A stretch of DNA of 64,000 bases from Demequina aurantiaca (lineage in GTDB: Bacteria > Actinomycetota > Actinomycetes > Actinomycetales > Demequinaceae): contig NZ_BBRF01000001.1 in assembly GCF_000975135.1 (NCBI RefSeq), positions 932,380 to 996,379 on the forward strand, given 5' to 3'. Position numbers and translations under genes: made by a program. The notes under the pieces were generated by a model. It searched no databases. It worked only from the letters and a program-made list of their open reading frames with translations, and had not been told where the DNA came from. Shown one piece after another: positions 36,501 through 46,995 of the stretch (positions within the stretch are counted from its first letter, which is position 1; each line of letters starts with the position of its first letter).

Positions 36501-36970
36501 CTGGCGACGGCCACCGTGAGTTCGACCTCGACAGGCGCTCCCACGGGAAGCGAGGCGACACCCACCGCTGATCGCGCGTGGCGTCCGGCATCGCCGAAAA
36601 CCTCACCGATAAGCGACGAAGCCCCATTGATGACGGCCGGCTGCGCCGTGAAGCCCGGCGCCGATGCGACAAAGCCGTTCACGCGGATAACGCGGACGAT
36701 GTTGTCGAGGCCCCCCGCAGCATCGGCCGCGGCGGCGATTGCGTTCAGGGCGGCGATGCGAGCGCACTCGTTGGCACGTTCGGGCGTGACGTCCTCGTCG
36801 CGGTGACCCACCAGGCCCGTGGCCAGCAGATCGCCGTCGACAAGGGGTAACTGGCCCGACGTGTAGACCATGTCCGCGTGGCGCAATGCGGGCACGTAGA
36901 CCCCCAGCGGCGTGGCCACGGCGGGAAGCTCAAGACCCAGCCGTGCGAGTCGCTCGGTTGCCGTCGTCAT
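36497..36970 (-). CDS. ridA: RidA-family enamine/imine deaminase-like protein
   Basis: 157 aa, single RidA/YjgF domain. It binds reactive imines; the TSGQLPLVDGDLLATG strand and ECARIAALNAIAAA helix are typical. The conserved Arg of active RidA near the C-terminus is not obvious, so it may belong to a non-deaminase subgroup. The ATG shares one base with the stop of the DUF4177 gene (TGATG). The same pair occurs beside crp in mycobacteria. Confidence 0.88.
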   Translation of the reverse strand: MTTATERLARLGLELPAVATPLGVYVPALRHADMVYTSGQLPLVDGDLLATGLVGHRDEDVTPERANECARIAALNAIAAAADAAGGLDNIVRVIRVNGFVASAPGFTAQPAVINGASSLIGEVFGDAGRHARSAVGVASLPVGAPVEVELTVAVAS

Positions 36971-37128
36971 CACTGGCCCTCGCGTGGACGCTTCAGATAA
37001 GCGACGAGCCCACCGGTGGGGCCAGTCACCACCTGAACGAGTTCCCAGCCATCCTCGCCCCACTGGTCGAGAATCTGCTTGGTAACATGGTCGATGAGCG
37101 GCACGGTTGCGTATTCCCACGTAGTCAT
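36970..37128 (-). CDS. DUF4177-family small protein
   Basis: 52 aa. The sequence starts MTTWEYATVPLID and contains the QWGEDGWELVQVV core diagnostic of DUF4177, ending in VAYLKRPREGQ. It overlaps ridA by one base. In mycobacteria an equivalent gene lies beside ridA near crp. Function unknown. Confidence 0.88.
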   Translation of the reverse strand: MTTWEYATVPLIDHVTKQILDQWGEDGWELVQVVTGPTGGLVAYLKRPREGQ

Positions 37129-37204
37129 GGATTGAGCCTATCTCTCCTCGCGTCGCAACGTATCTGTTATGCCAATCGTTAGGCATGAGACGTAAGGTTG
37201 GTAC

Positions 37205-39817
37205 ATGGGTTTATTCACATCTGATCGCGCGCGCCAAGATGGCCGCGTGACTCTTGTTCAGCTCCTCACGGGGCTATTGCTGTTCGTGGCGTTCTCCGTC
37301 ATGGGCGGTTTTTTGATTGCCGGACTGGCGCTTCCCGCTGTCACCGTCGCGGGCTCGGCAGCCAACGGCACCTCGGAGCTCTTCGAGGAACTGCCCACCG
37401 AGCTGGAGTTCACTGACCTCCCGCAGCAGTCGAACATCTACGACCGCTCAGGCAAGGTGCTCCTCGCGACGTTCTATTCGCAGAACCGCGTAGTCGAGCC
37501 ACTCGAGAACATCTCCCCATGGATCCAGAAGGCCGTGGTGTCCGTCGAGGACAAGCGATTCTGGGAACACAACGGCGTCGACGGTGAGGGTGTGCTGAGT
37601 GCCGCCGTTAAGAACCTGACCTCTGACTCGTCTCCGGGTGCGTCCACCCTGACCCAGCAGCTCATTAAGAACACGCTCCTTCAGAACGCGGAATCCGCGG
37701 GTGACGAGGAGGCCAAGAAGGCCGCCGTCGAGACGTCGCTGGCGCGCAAGATTCGTGAGTGGAGCCTGGCGCTGGCCTATGAGGACAGCCTCGATGCCAC
37801 GAAGGGCACGATCTGCACCGACGATCCCAAGGTCGACTGTGGCAAGGAGCAGGTTCTCGAGCAGTACCTGAACATTGCTCAGTTCGGTATCAACATCTAC
37901 GGCGTGGAGGCGGCGTCACAGTTCTACTTTGGCAAGTCGGCCGCTGAGGTCAATGCCATTGAGGCTGCCACCATCGCGGGCATCACACAGAACCCCTCCA
38001 AGTGGGACCCTGACCGTCACCCCGAGAACGGTACCGAGCGCCGCAATTTGGTGCTGGACCGCATGCACGAGCAAGGCATGATCACCGACGACGAGTACGA
38101 CGAGTACGTCGCGACGCCGATCGAGGACTACCTCGACATCCACCACCCCAAGGTCTCCTGCGCCGCCGCAACTGACGCGCCGTTCTTCTGTGACTACGTC
38201 ACCAAGATCATTGCGAAGGACCCCATCTTCAACTCGGACGACCTCTCGCTCAAGGGTGACGACCTGCTTCGCAAGGGTGGCCTGAACATCATCACCACTC
38301 TTGACGTGTCGAAGCAGAAAATCGCGAACGAGGAACTACGCAAGTCGATTCCAGCGGATGACCCCAGCGGATTCGCCATGGCGTTGGTTGCTTTGGAGCC
38401 GACGTCTGGTGAAATCCTGACGATGGCACAGAACCGTGACTTCGACCCCTCCGCGAAGGAGCCAAACTCGACGGCCATCAACTACGCGGTTGACCGCGAG
38501 TATGGCGGATCACGAGGCTTCTCCCCGGGCTCGACCTTCAAGCCGATCATCCTCGCTGACTGGTTGTCTACCGGCCACGCCCTCAACCAGGTGGTGAGTG
38601 GAAACATCCGTGCTTGGGAAGCTGACAGTTGGCGCGCCGAATGCTTGGGTGACACACCCTTTAAGGGCCAGCCGGACTGGAAGCCGGCAAACTCGGGTGA
38701 GAGCTCGACGTCGCAGACGGTGTTGCGCGCGACGCAGAACTCGGTGAATACCGCGTACGTGGCGATGACGAACCAACTCGATCTCTGCGGTGTCAAGGAC
38801 ATGGCTCAACTGCTTGGTTTCCACCGTGCTGATGGTGCGGACATCGAGATCGTGCCGTCGATGGCGCTCGGTACTCAGAACGCCTCTCCGCTCACCATGG
38901 CCAATGTCGCGCAGACTATCGCGAATCACGGCGTGCGTTGCGACCCCATCGCGATCCTCAGCATCACAGATGCGGAGGGCAACGACGTCGCAGTGCCACC
39001 GAAGAACTGCGTGGAGGCCATCCCGGCCGAGATCGCAGACGGCGTGTCGTACGGCATGCAGCAGGTGATTCAGCAGGGCACGGGACGCTTCGTCCAGCTC
39101 GCCGACGGCCGCCCAGCAGCGGGCAAGACCGGTACCTCGAACGAGAACACTCACCTGTGGTTCATGGGCTTCACCCCTCAGCTGGTCACGACGGTGTGGA
39201 TGGGTAACCCTGATAAGGATGTCCCTGCTCAGTTCATGACCATTGGTGGCCAGTGGCAGCGCTACTTCTTTGGCGCCACCATCTCTGGTCCCACCTGGAA
39301 GAACTTCATGGACCGCGCGCTCGACGGCGAGGAGAAGCTCCCGTTGGCCACCCCCGTAGACACCGTTCTCAATGGCGTGCCACAGACGGTACCTTCGGTG
39401 ATCGGCCAGGGCGAGAATTCTTCGCGCTACATCATCATCGATGCTGGATTCCAGACCTCTGCGAACCCCAGTACGCGCTACGACCCGAGTGTCTCAGCCG
39501 GAACGATCATCGGCCAGAGCCCGCGCGCTGGAAGCAAGGCGTTGCCAGGCACGACGGTTCAGATCATCGTGGCCACCGATCAGCGTCCTGACTGGTGGAC
39601 CAATTGGCCCTCCGGCTGGGACCCGCTGAAGGCACCCGACGACTACTGGGGCTCGGCATGGCCGCCCGCTGAGTTCTCGTCCAACCCGCCCAACGGTTGG
39701 GCACTACCCGAGCCGGACCCCATCGTGACGCCGACCCCCGACCCGGACTTCCCGGTGCCGGGTGACGGCGGAGAGAACGGCAACGGTAACGGCAAGAAGA
39801 ACCGGGACAACGACTAA
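37205..39817 (+). CDS. Bifunctional class A penicillin-binding protein with PASTA domain (PonA2-like)
   Basis: 870 aa. A membrane anchor (about 17-45) precedes a GT51 glycosyltransferase domain (catalytic Glu115 in VEDKRFWEHNGVD) and a transpeptidase with S443-T-F-K446, S513-V-N515 and K641-T-G. One PASTA domain (about 715-795) and a Pro/Asn-rich tail follow. It polymerises and cross-links peptidoglycan outside the membrane. AAGG lies seven bases before the ATG. In other actinobacteria a whiB gene usually sits between DUF4177 and this gene; none is present in the 76-bp gap. Confidence 0.93.
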   Translation: MGLFTSDRARQDGRVTLVQLLTGLLLFVAFSVMGGFLIAGLALPAVTVAGSAANGTSELFEELPTELEFTDLPQQSNIYDRSGKVLLATFYSQNRVVEPLENISPWIQKAVVSVEDKRFWEHNGVDGEGVLSAAVKNLTSDSSPGASTLTQQLIKNTLLQNAESAGDEEAKKAAVETSLARKIREWSLALAYEDSLDATKGTICTDDPKVDCGKEQVLEQYLNIAQFGINIYGVEAASQFYFGKSAAEVNAIEAATIAGITQNPSKWDPDRHPENGTERRNLVLDRMHEQGMITDDEYDEYVATPIEDYLDIHHPKVSCAAATDAPFFCDYVTKIIAKDPIFNSDDLSLKGDDLLRKGGLNIITTLDVSKQKIANEELRKSIPADDPSGFAMALVALEPTSGEILTMAQNRDFDPSAKEPNSTAINYAVDREYGGSRGFSPGSTFKPIILADWLSTGHALNQVVSGNIRAWEADSWRAECLGDTPFKGQPDWKPANSGESSTSQTVLRATQNSVNTAYVAMTNQLDLCGVKDMAQLLGFHRADGADIEIVPSMALGTQNASPLTMANVAQTIANHGVRCDPIAILSITDAEGNDVAVPPKNCVEAIPAEIADGVSYGMQQVIQQGTGRFVQLADGRPAAGKTGTSNENTHLWFMGFTPQLVTTVWMGNPDKDVPAQFMTIGGQWQRYFFGATISGPTWKNFMDRALDGEEKLPLATPVDTVLNGVPQTVPSVIGQGENSSRYIIIDAGFQTSANPSTRYDPSVSAGTIIGQSPRAGSKALPGTTVQIIVATDQRPDWWTNWPSGWDPLKAPDDYWGSAWPPAEFSSNPPNGWALPEPDPIVTPTPDPDFPVPGDGGENGNGNGKKNRDND

Positions 39818-39820
39818 GCG

Positions 39821-40726
39821 GTGCCATACGCGAGAAATGTGCTCGCGGTCGCGGGAGCGGCCGCGGCCGCCGGTCTGGCCTGGGGGCTTGCTGAGGCTCA
39901 CGCGTACACGACCCGACGGGTCGCAGTTCCGCTGCTGCCACCCGGTTCCGCGCCCGTGCGAATCCTCCACCTCTCGGATCTTCACCTGACTCCCGCTCAG
40001 GAGCGTCGCATCGACTGGGTGAGGTCGCTTGCTCGCGAGGAGGTTGACCTAGTAGTCACCACGGGCGACAACCTCGCGCACGCCGATGCCGTGCCAGCGG
40101 TCGCTCGCGCGTTGACGCCACTCTTCGAGTTGCCCGGAGCGTTCGTGTACGGCTCGAACGACTACTACGCGCCCACGCCCATCAACCCCTTCAAGTACTT
40201 CAAGGCACCATCGGGCTTGGAGTCCACGCGCCCGCTTCTGCCTACGGACTCGCTCACCACGGTGCTGGAGGGGGTGGGCTGGACCAACCTCAACAATGCT
40301 CGCGGGGTGGTCTCCGTGGCGGGACATGAGATTTCGTTCGTCGGCATGGACGACCCGCATATTCAGCGGGACTCGATGCCGTCTGATGACGGGGTGCGCG
40401 GCGATTTGCATGTTGGCGTGGTGCACGCCCCCTACCGCCGTGCCCTCGACGCGCTCCAGGCGGATGGTGTGGCACTCACCCTCGCGGGCCACACTCACGG
40501 TGGCCAGGTGTGCGTCCCAGGAATGGGTGCGCTGGTCACTAACTGCGACATCGATCGAGCACGCGCGAAGGGACTGCACGGCTATCCCGGGCTGCGGCCG
40601 GACGAGGGGGATCCGGCGTCAATGTGGCTGCACGTGTCGGCCGGCGTCGGCACCTCGCCGTACGCACGAGTGCGTTTTGCGTGTCGGCCGGAAGCAACCG
40701 TCTTGACGCTCGTTCCTCGCGGCTAG
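39821..40726 (+). CDS. Membrane-anchored metallophosphoesterase
   Basis: 301 aa, GTG start three bases after the PBP stop. An N-terminal hydrophobic helix (about 3-22) anchors a calcineurin-like domain with HLSDLHL, TTGDNLAHADA, GSNDYY (for the usual GNHD) and AGHTHGGQ, supplying the two-metal site. This is the YkuE/Rv3683-like group, which follows PonA2-type proteins in actinobacteria. Possible substrates are UDP-linked or lipid-linked precursors; not determined. Confidence 0.92.
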   Translation: MPYARNVLAVAGAAAAAGLAWGLAEAHAYTTRRVAVPLLPPGSAPVRILHLSDLHLTPAQERRIDWVRSLAREEVDLVVTTGDNLAHADAVPAVARALTPLFELPGAFVYGSNDYYAPTPINPFKYFKAPSGLESTRPLLPTDSLTTVLEGVGWTNLNNARGVVSVAGHEISFVGMDDPHIQRDSMPSDDGVRGDLHVGVVHAPYRRALDALQADGVALTLAGHTHGGQVCVPGMGALVTNCDIDRARAKGLHGYPGLRPDEGDPASMWLHVSAGVGTSPYARVRFACRPEATVLTLVPRG

Positions 40727-40777
40727 GCGGCAGTTCGCTTTCCGTCGTTGGGTCGGATATTCTAGGCAGGCTTCAAT

Positions 40778-42095
<1,318 letters not shown>

Positions 42096-42179
42096 TCCTC
42101 ATCGTGGACGGGTGTGAACGATGTCGCGACACATGTGTGAAGGATGTCGTGAAACCAAACACTGTCACCCCGACCACAT

Positions 42180-42216
42180 GACTAAGGACCGCCCGGAGGG
42201 CGGTCCCTAGTCATTT
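42180..42216 (+). terminator. Original terminator of tRNA-Pro
   Basis: 15-bp stem (42180-42194 with 42198-42212, one wobble), GGA loop and ATTTTT after it. It stands beyond the insertion, so transcripts from tRNA-Pro must now pass the element to reach it. Confidence 0.8.
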
Positions 42217-42248
42217 TTGCTGTGGTGTACCGCAGGATGTGGGAGGAA

Positions 42249-42267
42249 GGAGCCCCGGTGGGGCTCC
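42249..42267 (-). terminator. Candidate terminator hairpin after the MFS gene
   Basis: GGAGCCCC-GGT-GGGGCTCC, a perfect 8-bp stem, ~100 bp downstream of the MFS stop on the minus strand. The following bases contain only a short T-rich stretch. The rest of 42217-42367 holds nothing I can assign. Confidence 0.5.
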
Positions 42268-42367
42268 GACGGTTCCTGTCGCCCCAACAGAGAGAGTCGA
42301 TAGGGAGGCGGGTCGGCACAAGCCGGCACACACACTTCTTCTTGTGCGGGCACGAATGCTGGGCGAC

Positions 42368-44029
42368 TCAAACAGTGTCGGCGTCGATCGCCTGCTGGCC
42401 AGCGCTGTCCTTGGACTTCGCGCGCAGCCGCAGCGACCCGAGCACGCCTACGCCCAGGAATCCGGCGGCGGTCCACAGGGCCCAACGTGAAGCGTCGGCC
42501 ATGCCCGCAGAAAGGGCCTCCACCACCGCCGGCCCATCGGCACCGAGTTGGCCGTCCGTGCCGGAGTCGCGAATCTGGGTGATAGAACTTCCCGCGGACT
42601 GCTCAGTGGCGGCTTCAATCTGTGTGGCCGCTGAGGTGGACAGCCCGTCAACGGTGTCGAGCTGCGTAGGCAGGTAGAAGGCGAGTCCAGCGGCGAGCAT
42701 CGCACCCACGACTGCCGTGCCCATGGCTGATCCGACCTGTCGCGACGTGCTCTGGGTGGCGGATCCCTGTCCCGACTCTTCCATTGGCACGTCCACGAGG
42801 ACTGTGCCGGCGAGCTGAGCAGAGGCGAGGCCGAGGCCGAGGCCGTAGAACGTGAGCACAGCGGCGAGCAGCCAGCCGGATACCGCAGGGGCGAGCAGGA
42901 ACGACACCAGTAGCGCGCCCAATACCTCGATGGATACGCCGATGACCACCACGGTGGGGGCACCAAATCTCGCAGAAAGGTGACGTGCGCTGGCGCCGGA
43001 GATGAAGGCGCCGATTCCCATGGCGGCCAGGATGAAGCCCGCCGTGAGCGTCGACAGCCCCATGGCGTTGATGATGAAGAGCGGCAGGACAAAAAGGATC
43101 CCGAATTCGCCGATGGCGATGCAGAAGGCAACCAGGTTTCCCCACCGGAACGTGGCAAACCTGAACAGTGTGAGGTCGAGGATGGCCGACTTGCCGACGG
43201 CCGCGCGGTGGCGCTCCCAGGGGACAAACAGAGCCAGGCACAGGATGCCGATGCCGAGGCCGATTGGGACGGGCGACATCGCCCAGTCGGTGGGCCAAGT
43301 GAAGCCGAGAATCTCGAACTCCTTGATGGGTGTCCACCACCCAAGCGATCCGCCTTCGATGAGACCAAAAACCAGGGCGCCAAACCCGATGCTGGAAAGC
43401 AGGAGGCCGAGGATGTCCAGGCCAGGGGCGATAACTTTCGCACGGGTCTCGGGGACAACCAGGAACGTGGCGATCAGGATCGCGATGCCGAACGGCAGGT
43501 TGATGAGGAAGATCCATTCCCAGTTGAAGTTCTGGGTCAGCCAGCCACCCAGGAGGGGCCCTAGCGCGGCAACTCCGGAAATCACCGCGCCCCACACCCC
43601 AAAGGCCACCGCACGATCGCGACCGCGGAACGAGGCATTGACCGTCGACAGCGTGGTCGGCAGGATGAAGGCGCCGCCGATTCCCTGGACGAACCGGGCG
43701 ATGATCAGCTGGTCGCCGTCTGCGGCGGTAGAGGCGATGATGCTTCCTGCCACGAACAGCACGACACCCGCAACCATCAGATTTCGGCGACCAAGCCGAT
43801 CACCCATGCGACCGGTGGTCAGAAGCAACGCAGCGAAGATCACCGAGTAGATTCCATTGACCCACTGGGCCTCACTGAAGTCGAGGCTCAGATCCGTAAT
43901 CATGGTCGGCAGCGCGACGCTCACGACGGTGCCGTCCAGCACAATCATCGACAACGCCGCGGCGAGCACGATGAGCGATAGCCACTGCTTCCGGCCAGCA
44001 CGGATCGGAATGTCGGCGGTGTCGCTCAC
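42368..44029 (-). CDS. MFS drug exporter, DHA2 (EmrB/QacA) family
   Basis: 553 aa with 14 hydrophobic helices, the DHA2 layout. Motif A reads GRMGDRLGRRNLM, motif B region RFVQGIGGAFILPTTLS, and the family motif C-like GPLLGGWLTQNFNW is present. GTG start with AGGGAG five bases upstream. It exports hydrophobic or cationic compounds with protons; the drug is unknown. A 12-bp palindrome lies 54 bp upstream of the start and could be an operator, but no regulator gene is adjacent. Confidence 0.92.
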   Translation of the reverse strand: MSDTADIPIRAGRKQWLSLIVLAAALSMIVLDGTVVSVALPTMITDLSLDFSEAQWVNGIYSVIFAALLLTTGRMGDRLGRRNLMVAGVVLFVAGSIIASTAADGDQLIIARFVQGIGGAFILPTTLSTVNASFRGRDRAVAFGVWGAVISGVAALGPLLGGWLTQNFNWEWIFLINLPFGIAILIATFLVVPETRAKVIAPGLDILGLLLSSIGFGALVFGLIEGGSLGWWTPIKEFEILGFTWPTDWAMSPVPIGLGIGILCLALFVPWERHRAAVGKSAILDLTLFRFATFRWGNLVAFCIAIGEFGILFVLPLFIINAMGLSTLTAGFILAAMGIGAFISGASARHLSARFGAPTVVVIGVSIEVLGALLVSFLLAPAVSGWLLAAVLTFYGLGLGLASAQLAGTVLVDVPMEESGQGSATQSTSRQVGSAMGTAVVGAMLAAGLAFYLPTQLDTVDGLSTSAATQIEAATEQSAGSSITQIRDSGTDGQLGADGPAVVEALSAGMADASRWALWTAAGFLGVGVLGSLRLRAKSKDSAGQQAIDADTV

Positions 44030-44082
44030 GGTGCTCCCTGGTAGATCCTGCTCAGGAGACTCAACCTACAGCGGAACCAACG

Positions 44083-44094
44083 CTGACGCGTCAG
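44083..44094. promoter_or_regulatory. 12-bp palindrome upstream of the MFS gene, possible operator
   Basis: CTGACGCGTCAG is perfectly self-complementary, 54 bp before the MFS GTG. A TTGACT overlapping its edge on the minus strand could be a -35. Between 44030 and 44117 no gene is seen. Confidence 0.4.
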
Positions 44095-44117
44095 TCAAAC
44101 GATTGAATTGGGGTGCG

Positions 44118-45536
44118 TCACGCCTTGGTTTGCGCCGCGCGGTACTGCTCGCGGATCACCGGCTCCGACTCAATCCCTGTTACCTCGACGGCGTCGACGC
44201 TCCATGAGGGGCGCGTGCCGGTCAGCGACCATCCCGCCTGCACTGCGGCTCCCATGGCCACGTACTCGCCGGGGGTGGGGACGGAAACGGGGATGCCCAG
44301 TACCTGTGCCGCGATGGTTGACACGGCAGAGTTCTGGGCCGCGCCACCAATAAGCAATGCGCGGTCCGCCTTGACGCCCAGCGACTGGATGGCTTCAAGA
44401 CCATCTGCGAGGCCGCACAGCATGCCCTCGATTGCCGCGCGAGCAAGGTTGGGACGTGTCGTGGAAGCCAGCGTCAACCCGGAAAGCCCTGCCGTGGCAT
44501 CGGGAAGGTTCGGCGTACGTTCGCCCTCAAAGTAGGGGACCAGGACGGCGCCCTGCGCGCCGGGCCCCGCCTCAAGCGCCATTGAGCCCAGCTCGTCGTG
44601 GTTGACGCCGAGCACACGAGTGAAAGCGTCCAGCACTCGCGCGGCATTCAGAGTTGCGATGAGGGGCAGGTACGCGCCCGAGGCGTCGGCGAAGCCAGCG
44701 ACGGTTCCGGACGTGTCCCGCACTACTGAGTCCGTCACGGCGAAGACCGTGCCGGACGTGCCGATCGAGATCACCACGTCGCCCTCGCGGGCGCCAAGCC
44801 CGAGGCCAGCCGCCGCGTTGTCTCCCGCGCCCACGCCGATCACGATGCTGTCCAGGTCAATGCCGCTGGCCTGGGTATCGACCACGTCGCCAGGAGCGAG
44901 GACGCGCGGAAGGATCACATCGTGCCCCAGCGCTTGGATCAGCAACCCGCGGTCGTAGTCGCCGGTGGCGGGGCTCCAGTATCCAGTTCCGGAGGCGTCG
45001 GATCGATCCGTCGTCAGCGCGTTCAGGTCAGGCCCCAAGGGCGATTCATCCGCGGGACCGTAGCCACGCAATCGCCACGTGAGCCAATCGTGTGGCAGCG
45101 CCACCGCCGCGACGCGCTCGGCGTTCGCGGGCTCGTTGTCGCGGAGCCAGCGCAACTTAGTAATGGTGAACGATGCGACAGGAACGAGCCCCGTGCGTTC
45201 GGCGAGCTGCTCGGCGCCAACCTCGGAGATCAAGTCCACGGCGGCATCGGCCGAACGGGTGTCGTTCCACAGCAGCGCGTCGCGGATGACGCGGCCATCC
45301 TTGTCGAGCGCGACCATGCCGTGCTGCTGTCCGCCCACTGAGACGGCGTCAACGTCGGAAAGCCCGCCAGCATCGGCGATGGCCTCGCGCAGTGCGTCCC
45401 ACCAAGCGGCCGGTGGGACCTCGCTGCTATCGGGGTGTGAGGCACGCCCTGAACGGACCACCGCACCGGACTCGAGGTCGCGCACGACCACCTTGCAACT
45501 CTGCGTGGACGAGTCCACTCCTGCTACGAGCGTCAT
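44118..45536 (-). CDS. xylB: Xylulokinase
   Basis: 472 aa FGGY kinase. It phosphorylates D-xylulose with ATP. The N-terminal phosphate loop region [13 protein letters not shown], the catalytic Asp region and [12 protein letters not shown] are typical of xylulokinase, and [11 protein letters not shown] marks the sugar/ATP interface. It lies 111 bp downstream of xylA on the same strand, separated by a stem-loop. The start ATG 45536 is the first in the conserved N-terminus. Confidence 0.93.
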   Translation of the reverse strand: MTLVAGVDSSTQSCKVVVRDLESGAVVRSGRASHPDSSEVPPAAWWDALREAIADAGGLSDVDAVSVGGQQHGMVALDKDGRVIRDALLWNDTRSADAAVDLISEVGAEQLAERTGLVPVASFTITKLRWLRDNEPANAERVAAVALPHDWLTWRLRGYGPADESPLGPDLNALTTDRSDASGTGYWSPATGDYDRGLLIQALGHDVILPRVLAPGDVVDTQASGIDLDSIVIGVGAGDNAAAGLGLGAREGDVVISIGTSGTVFAVTDSVVRDTSGTVAGFADASGAYLPLIATLNAARVLDAFTRVLGVNHDELGSMALEAGPGAQGAVLVPYFEGERTPNLPDATAGLSGLTLASTTRPNLARAAIEGMLCGLADGLEAIQSLGVKADRALLIGGAAQNSAVSTIAAQVLGIPVSVPTPGEYVAMGAAVQAGWSLTGTRPSWSVDAVEVTGIESEPVIREQYRAAQTKA

Positions 45537-45585
45537 TGCGCGATTCTCCGGTCCTGTTGTGAGTGATGCGGGGGTTGAAGAGGTG

Positions 45586-45635
45586 CGCCCCGCTCGGATG
45601 CGCCGCCAAGGAGGGCGGCACACCCCAGCGGGGCG
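45586..45635 (-). other. Intercistronic stem-loop between xylA and xylB
   Basis: Outer arms CGCCCCGCT (45586-45594) and AGCGGGGCG (45627-45635) enclose a second stem GCCGCC/GGCGGC (45602-45607 with 45614-45619). No T-run, so it may stabilise xylA mRNA or attenuate xylB rather than terminate. Confidence 0.55.
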
Positions 45636-45647
45636 ACTTGGGAGGTG

Positions 45648-46841
45648 CTAGCTACGGAAGCCGAGCAGGTGCTCGGACGCGAGTTGCTGAAGGCGAACGA
45701 AGCCGAAGCCGTTGCCGCCAAAGTACGCGTCGGCGTCAAAGTCCTCATACGAGGCGCGGTCTGCGATCAGGTCGTCGTAGTCCTCGCCCTCGCCCAGGGT
45801 GGTCTGGCCTAGCTCGTAGACCTTGGCGGCCTCGAGAGCCTCCTGGACCTCGGGGTCCGCACGGAACGCCAGTGCGCGCTCCTTGAGCATCAGGTACATG
45901 CCCATGTTTGCCTTGACGGAGTCCCAGACGCCGTTCTCGTCCTCGGTGCGCGAGGGCTTGTAGTCGAAGTGACGCGGGCCGTCGTACGTCGGGCCGCCGT
46001 TGGGGCTGCCGTTCTCGAGCAGGTCAACCGTCGAGAATGCGTTGTGCAGGTCGCCGTGACCGAAGACCAGGTCCTGGTCGTACTTGATGCCGCGCTGGCC
46101 ATTGAGGTCGATGTGGAAGAGCTTGCCGCAGTCAAGTGCTTGCGCGAGTCCAGCCGTGTAGTTCAAGCCCGCCATCTGCTCGTGGCCGGTCTCGGGGTTA
46201 AGCCCCACAAGTTCCGGGCGCTCGAGCGTGTTGATGAATGCGATCGCGTGGCCGATGGTCGGCAGCAGGATGTCTCCGCGCGGCTCGTTGGGCTTGGGCT
46301 CGATGGCGAACTTGATGTCGTAGCCCTTGTCGGTGACGTAGTCACCCAGCACGTTGACGGCCTCGCGGTAACGCTCGAGTGCAGCGCCGATGTCCTTGGC
46401 GCTGTCGTACTCGGCGCCCTCGCGGCCGCCCCACATGACGAAGGTCTTGGCGCCCAGCTCTGCGGCGAGGTCGATGTTGCGAATGACCTTGCGCATGGCG
46501 AAGCGGCGCACGCCGCGGTCGTTGGAGGTGAAGCCACCGTCCTTAAACACGGGGTGGCTGAACAGGTTGGTGGTCACCATTTCGACCACGATGCCCGTGT
46601 CGTCGCACGCGCCCTTCAGGTCGTCGATCGCCTTCTGGCGGTCGGCGTCCGAGGAGCCGAACGGGAAGACGTCGTCATCGTGGAACGTGATGCCCCAAGC
46701 GCCGGCTTCCTTGAGGCCGTGGATGGCCTTGACGGTGTCGAGACGCGGGCGGGTCGCGGGACCGAACGGGTCCTGTGCCTCCCATCCGAGGGTCCATAGA
46801 CCAAAGGAGAAGCGATCTTCGGGGGTGGGCGTAAGAGCCAT
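45648..46841 (-). CDS. xylA: Xylose isomerase
   Basis: 397 aa, the short class I form found in actinobacteria. It converts D-xylose to D-xylulose with two divalent metals. The start [16 protein letters not shown], the HDDDVFPF strand with active-site His, [14 protein letters not shown] and the metal ligands in the KPNEPR and [14 protein letters not shown] strands can be read. The ATG 46841 has AGGA upstream. A strong promoter lies 40 bases before it. Confidence 0.95.
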   Translation of the reverse strand: MALTPTPEDRFSFGLWTLGWEAQDPFGPATRPRLDTVKAIHGLKEAGAWGITFHDDDVFPFGSSDADRQKAIDDLKGACDDTGIVVEMVTTNLFSHPVFKDGGFTSNDRGVRRFAMRKVIRNIDLAAELGAKTFVMWGGREGAEYDSAKDIGAALERYREAVNVLGDYVTDKGYDIKFAIEPKPNEPRGDILLPTIGHAIAFINTLERPELVGLNPETGHEQMAGLNYTAGLAQALDCGKLFHIDLNGQRGIKYDQDLVFGHGDLHNAFSTVDLLENGSPNGGPTYDGPRHFDYKPSRTEDENGVWDSVKANMGMYLMLKERALAFRADPEVQEALEAAKVYELGQTTLGEGEDYDDLIADRASYEDFDADAYFGGNGFGFVRLQQLASEHLLGFRS

Positions 46842-46887
46842 GGTGAGTCCTGTTCCTGGTCGACGGCGACCAAACGTTGTAGGCACC

Positions 46888-46917
46888 AACATAACCATGC
46901 CGCGGGCGCGGTGTCAA
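46888..46917 (-). promoter_or_regulatory. Promoter of xylA
   Basis: On the minus strand TTGACA (46917-46912) and TATGTT (46893-46888) are 18 bp apart, near consensus. Transcription would begin near 46881, 40 bases before the ATG. A CAAACGTTG motif at 46871-46879 lies just after the start site and might be a weaker regulator half-site. Confidence 0.6.
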
Positions 46918-46930
46918 CGCGAAACAACAA

Positions 46931-46960
46931 TTGCCCTGGTGGGTGTCCGTAGGTTATGTT
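46931..46960 (+). promoter_or_regulatory. Promoter of the ROK regulator gene
   Basis: TTGCCC (46931-46936) and TATGTT (46955-46960) with 18 bp between, back to back with the xylA promoter. The same -10 hexamer is used on both sides. Confidence 0.5.
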
Positions 46961-46979
46961 CGTTTCGACCACAAACGAA
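46959..46979. promoter_or_regulatory. Likely ROK/XylR operator
   Basis: Perfect inverted repeat TTCGTTT-N7-AAACGAA. It overlaps the -10 and predicted start of the ROK gene, which fits autoregulation, and lies ~40 bp behind the xylA -35. Confidence 0.6.
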
Positions 46980-46995
46980 GGCGAGGCCGATCCCG

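Noticed and set aside
42448-43595. Two long minus-strand frames within the MFS gene
   Set aside because: Same strand but other frames of the MFS gene; Arg/Pro/Ser-rich without family features.
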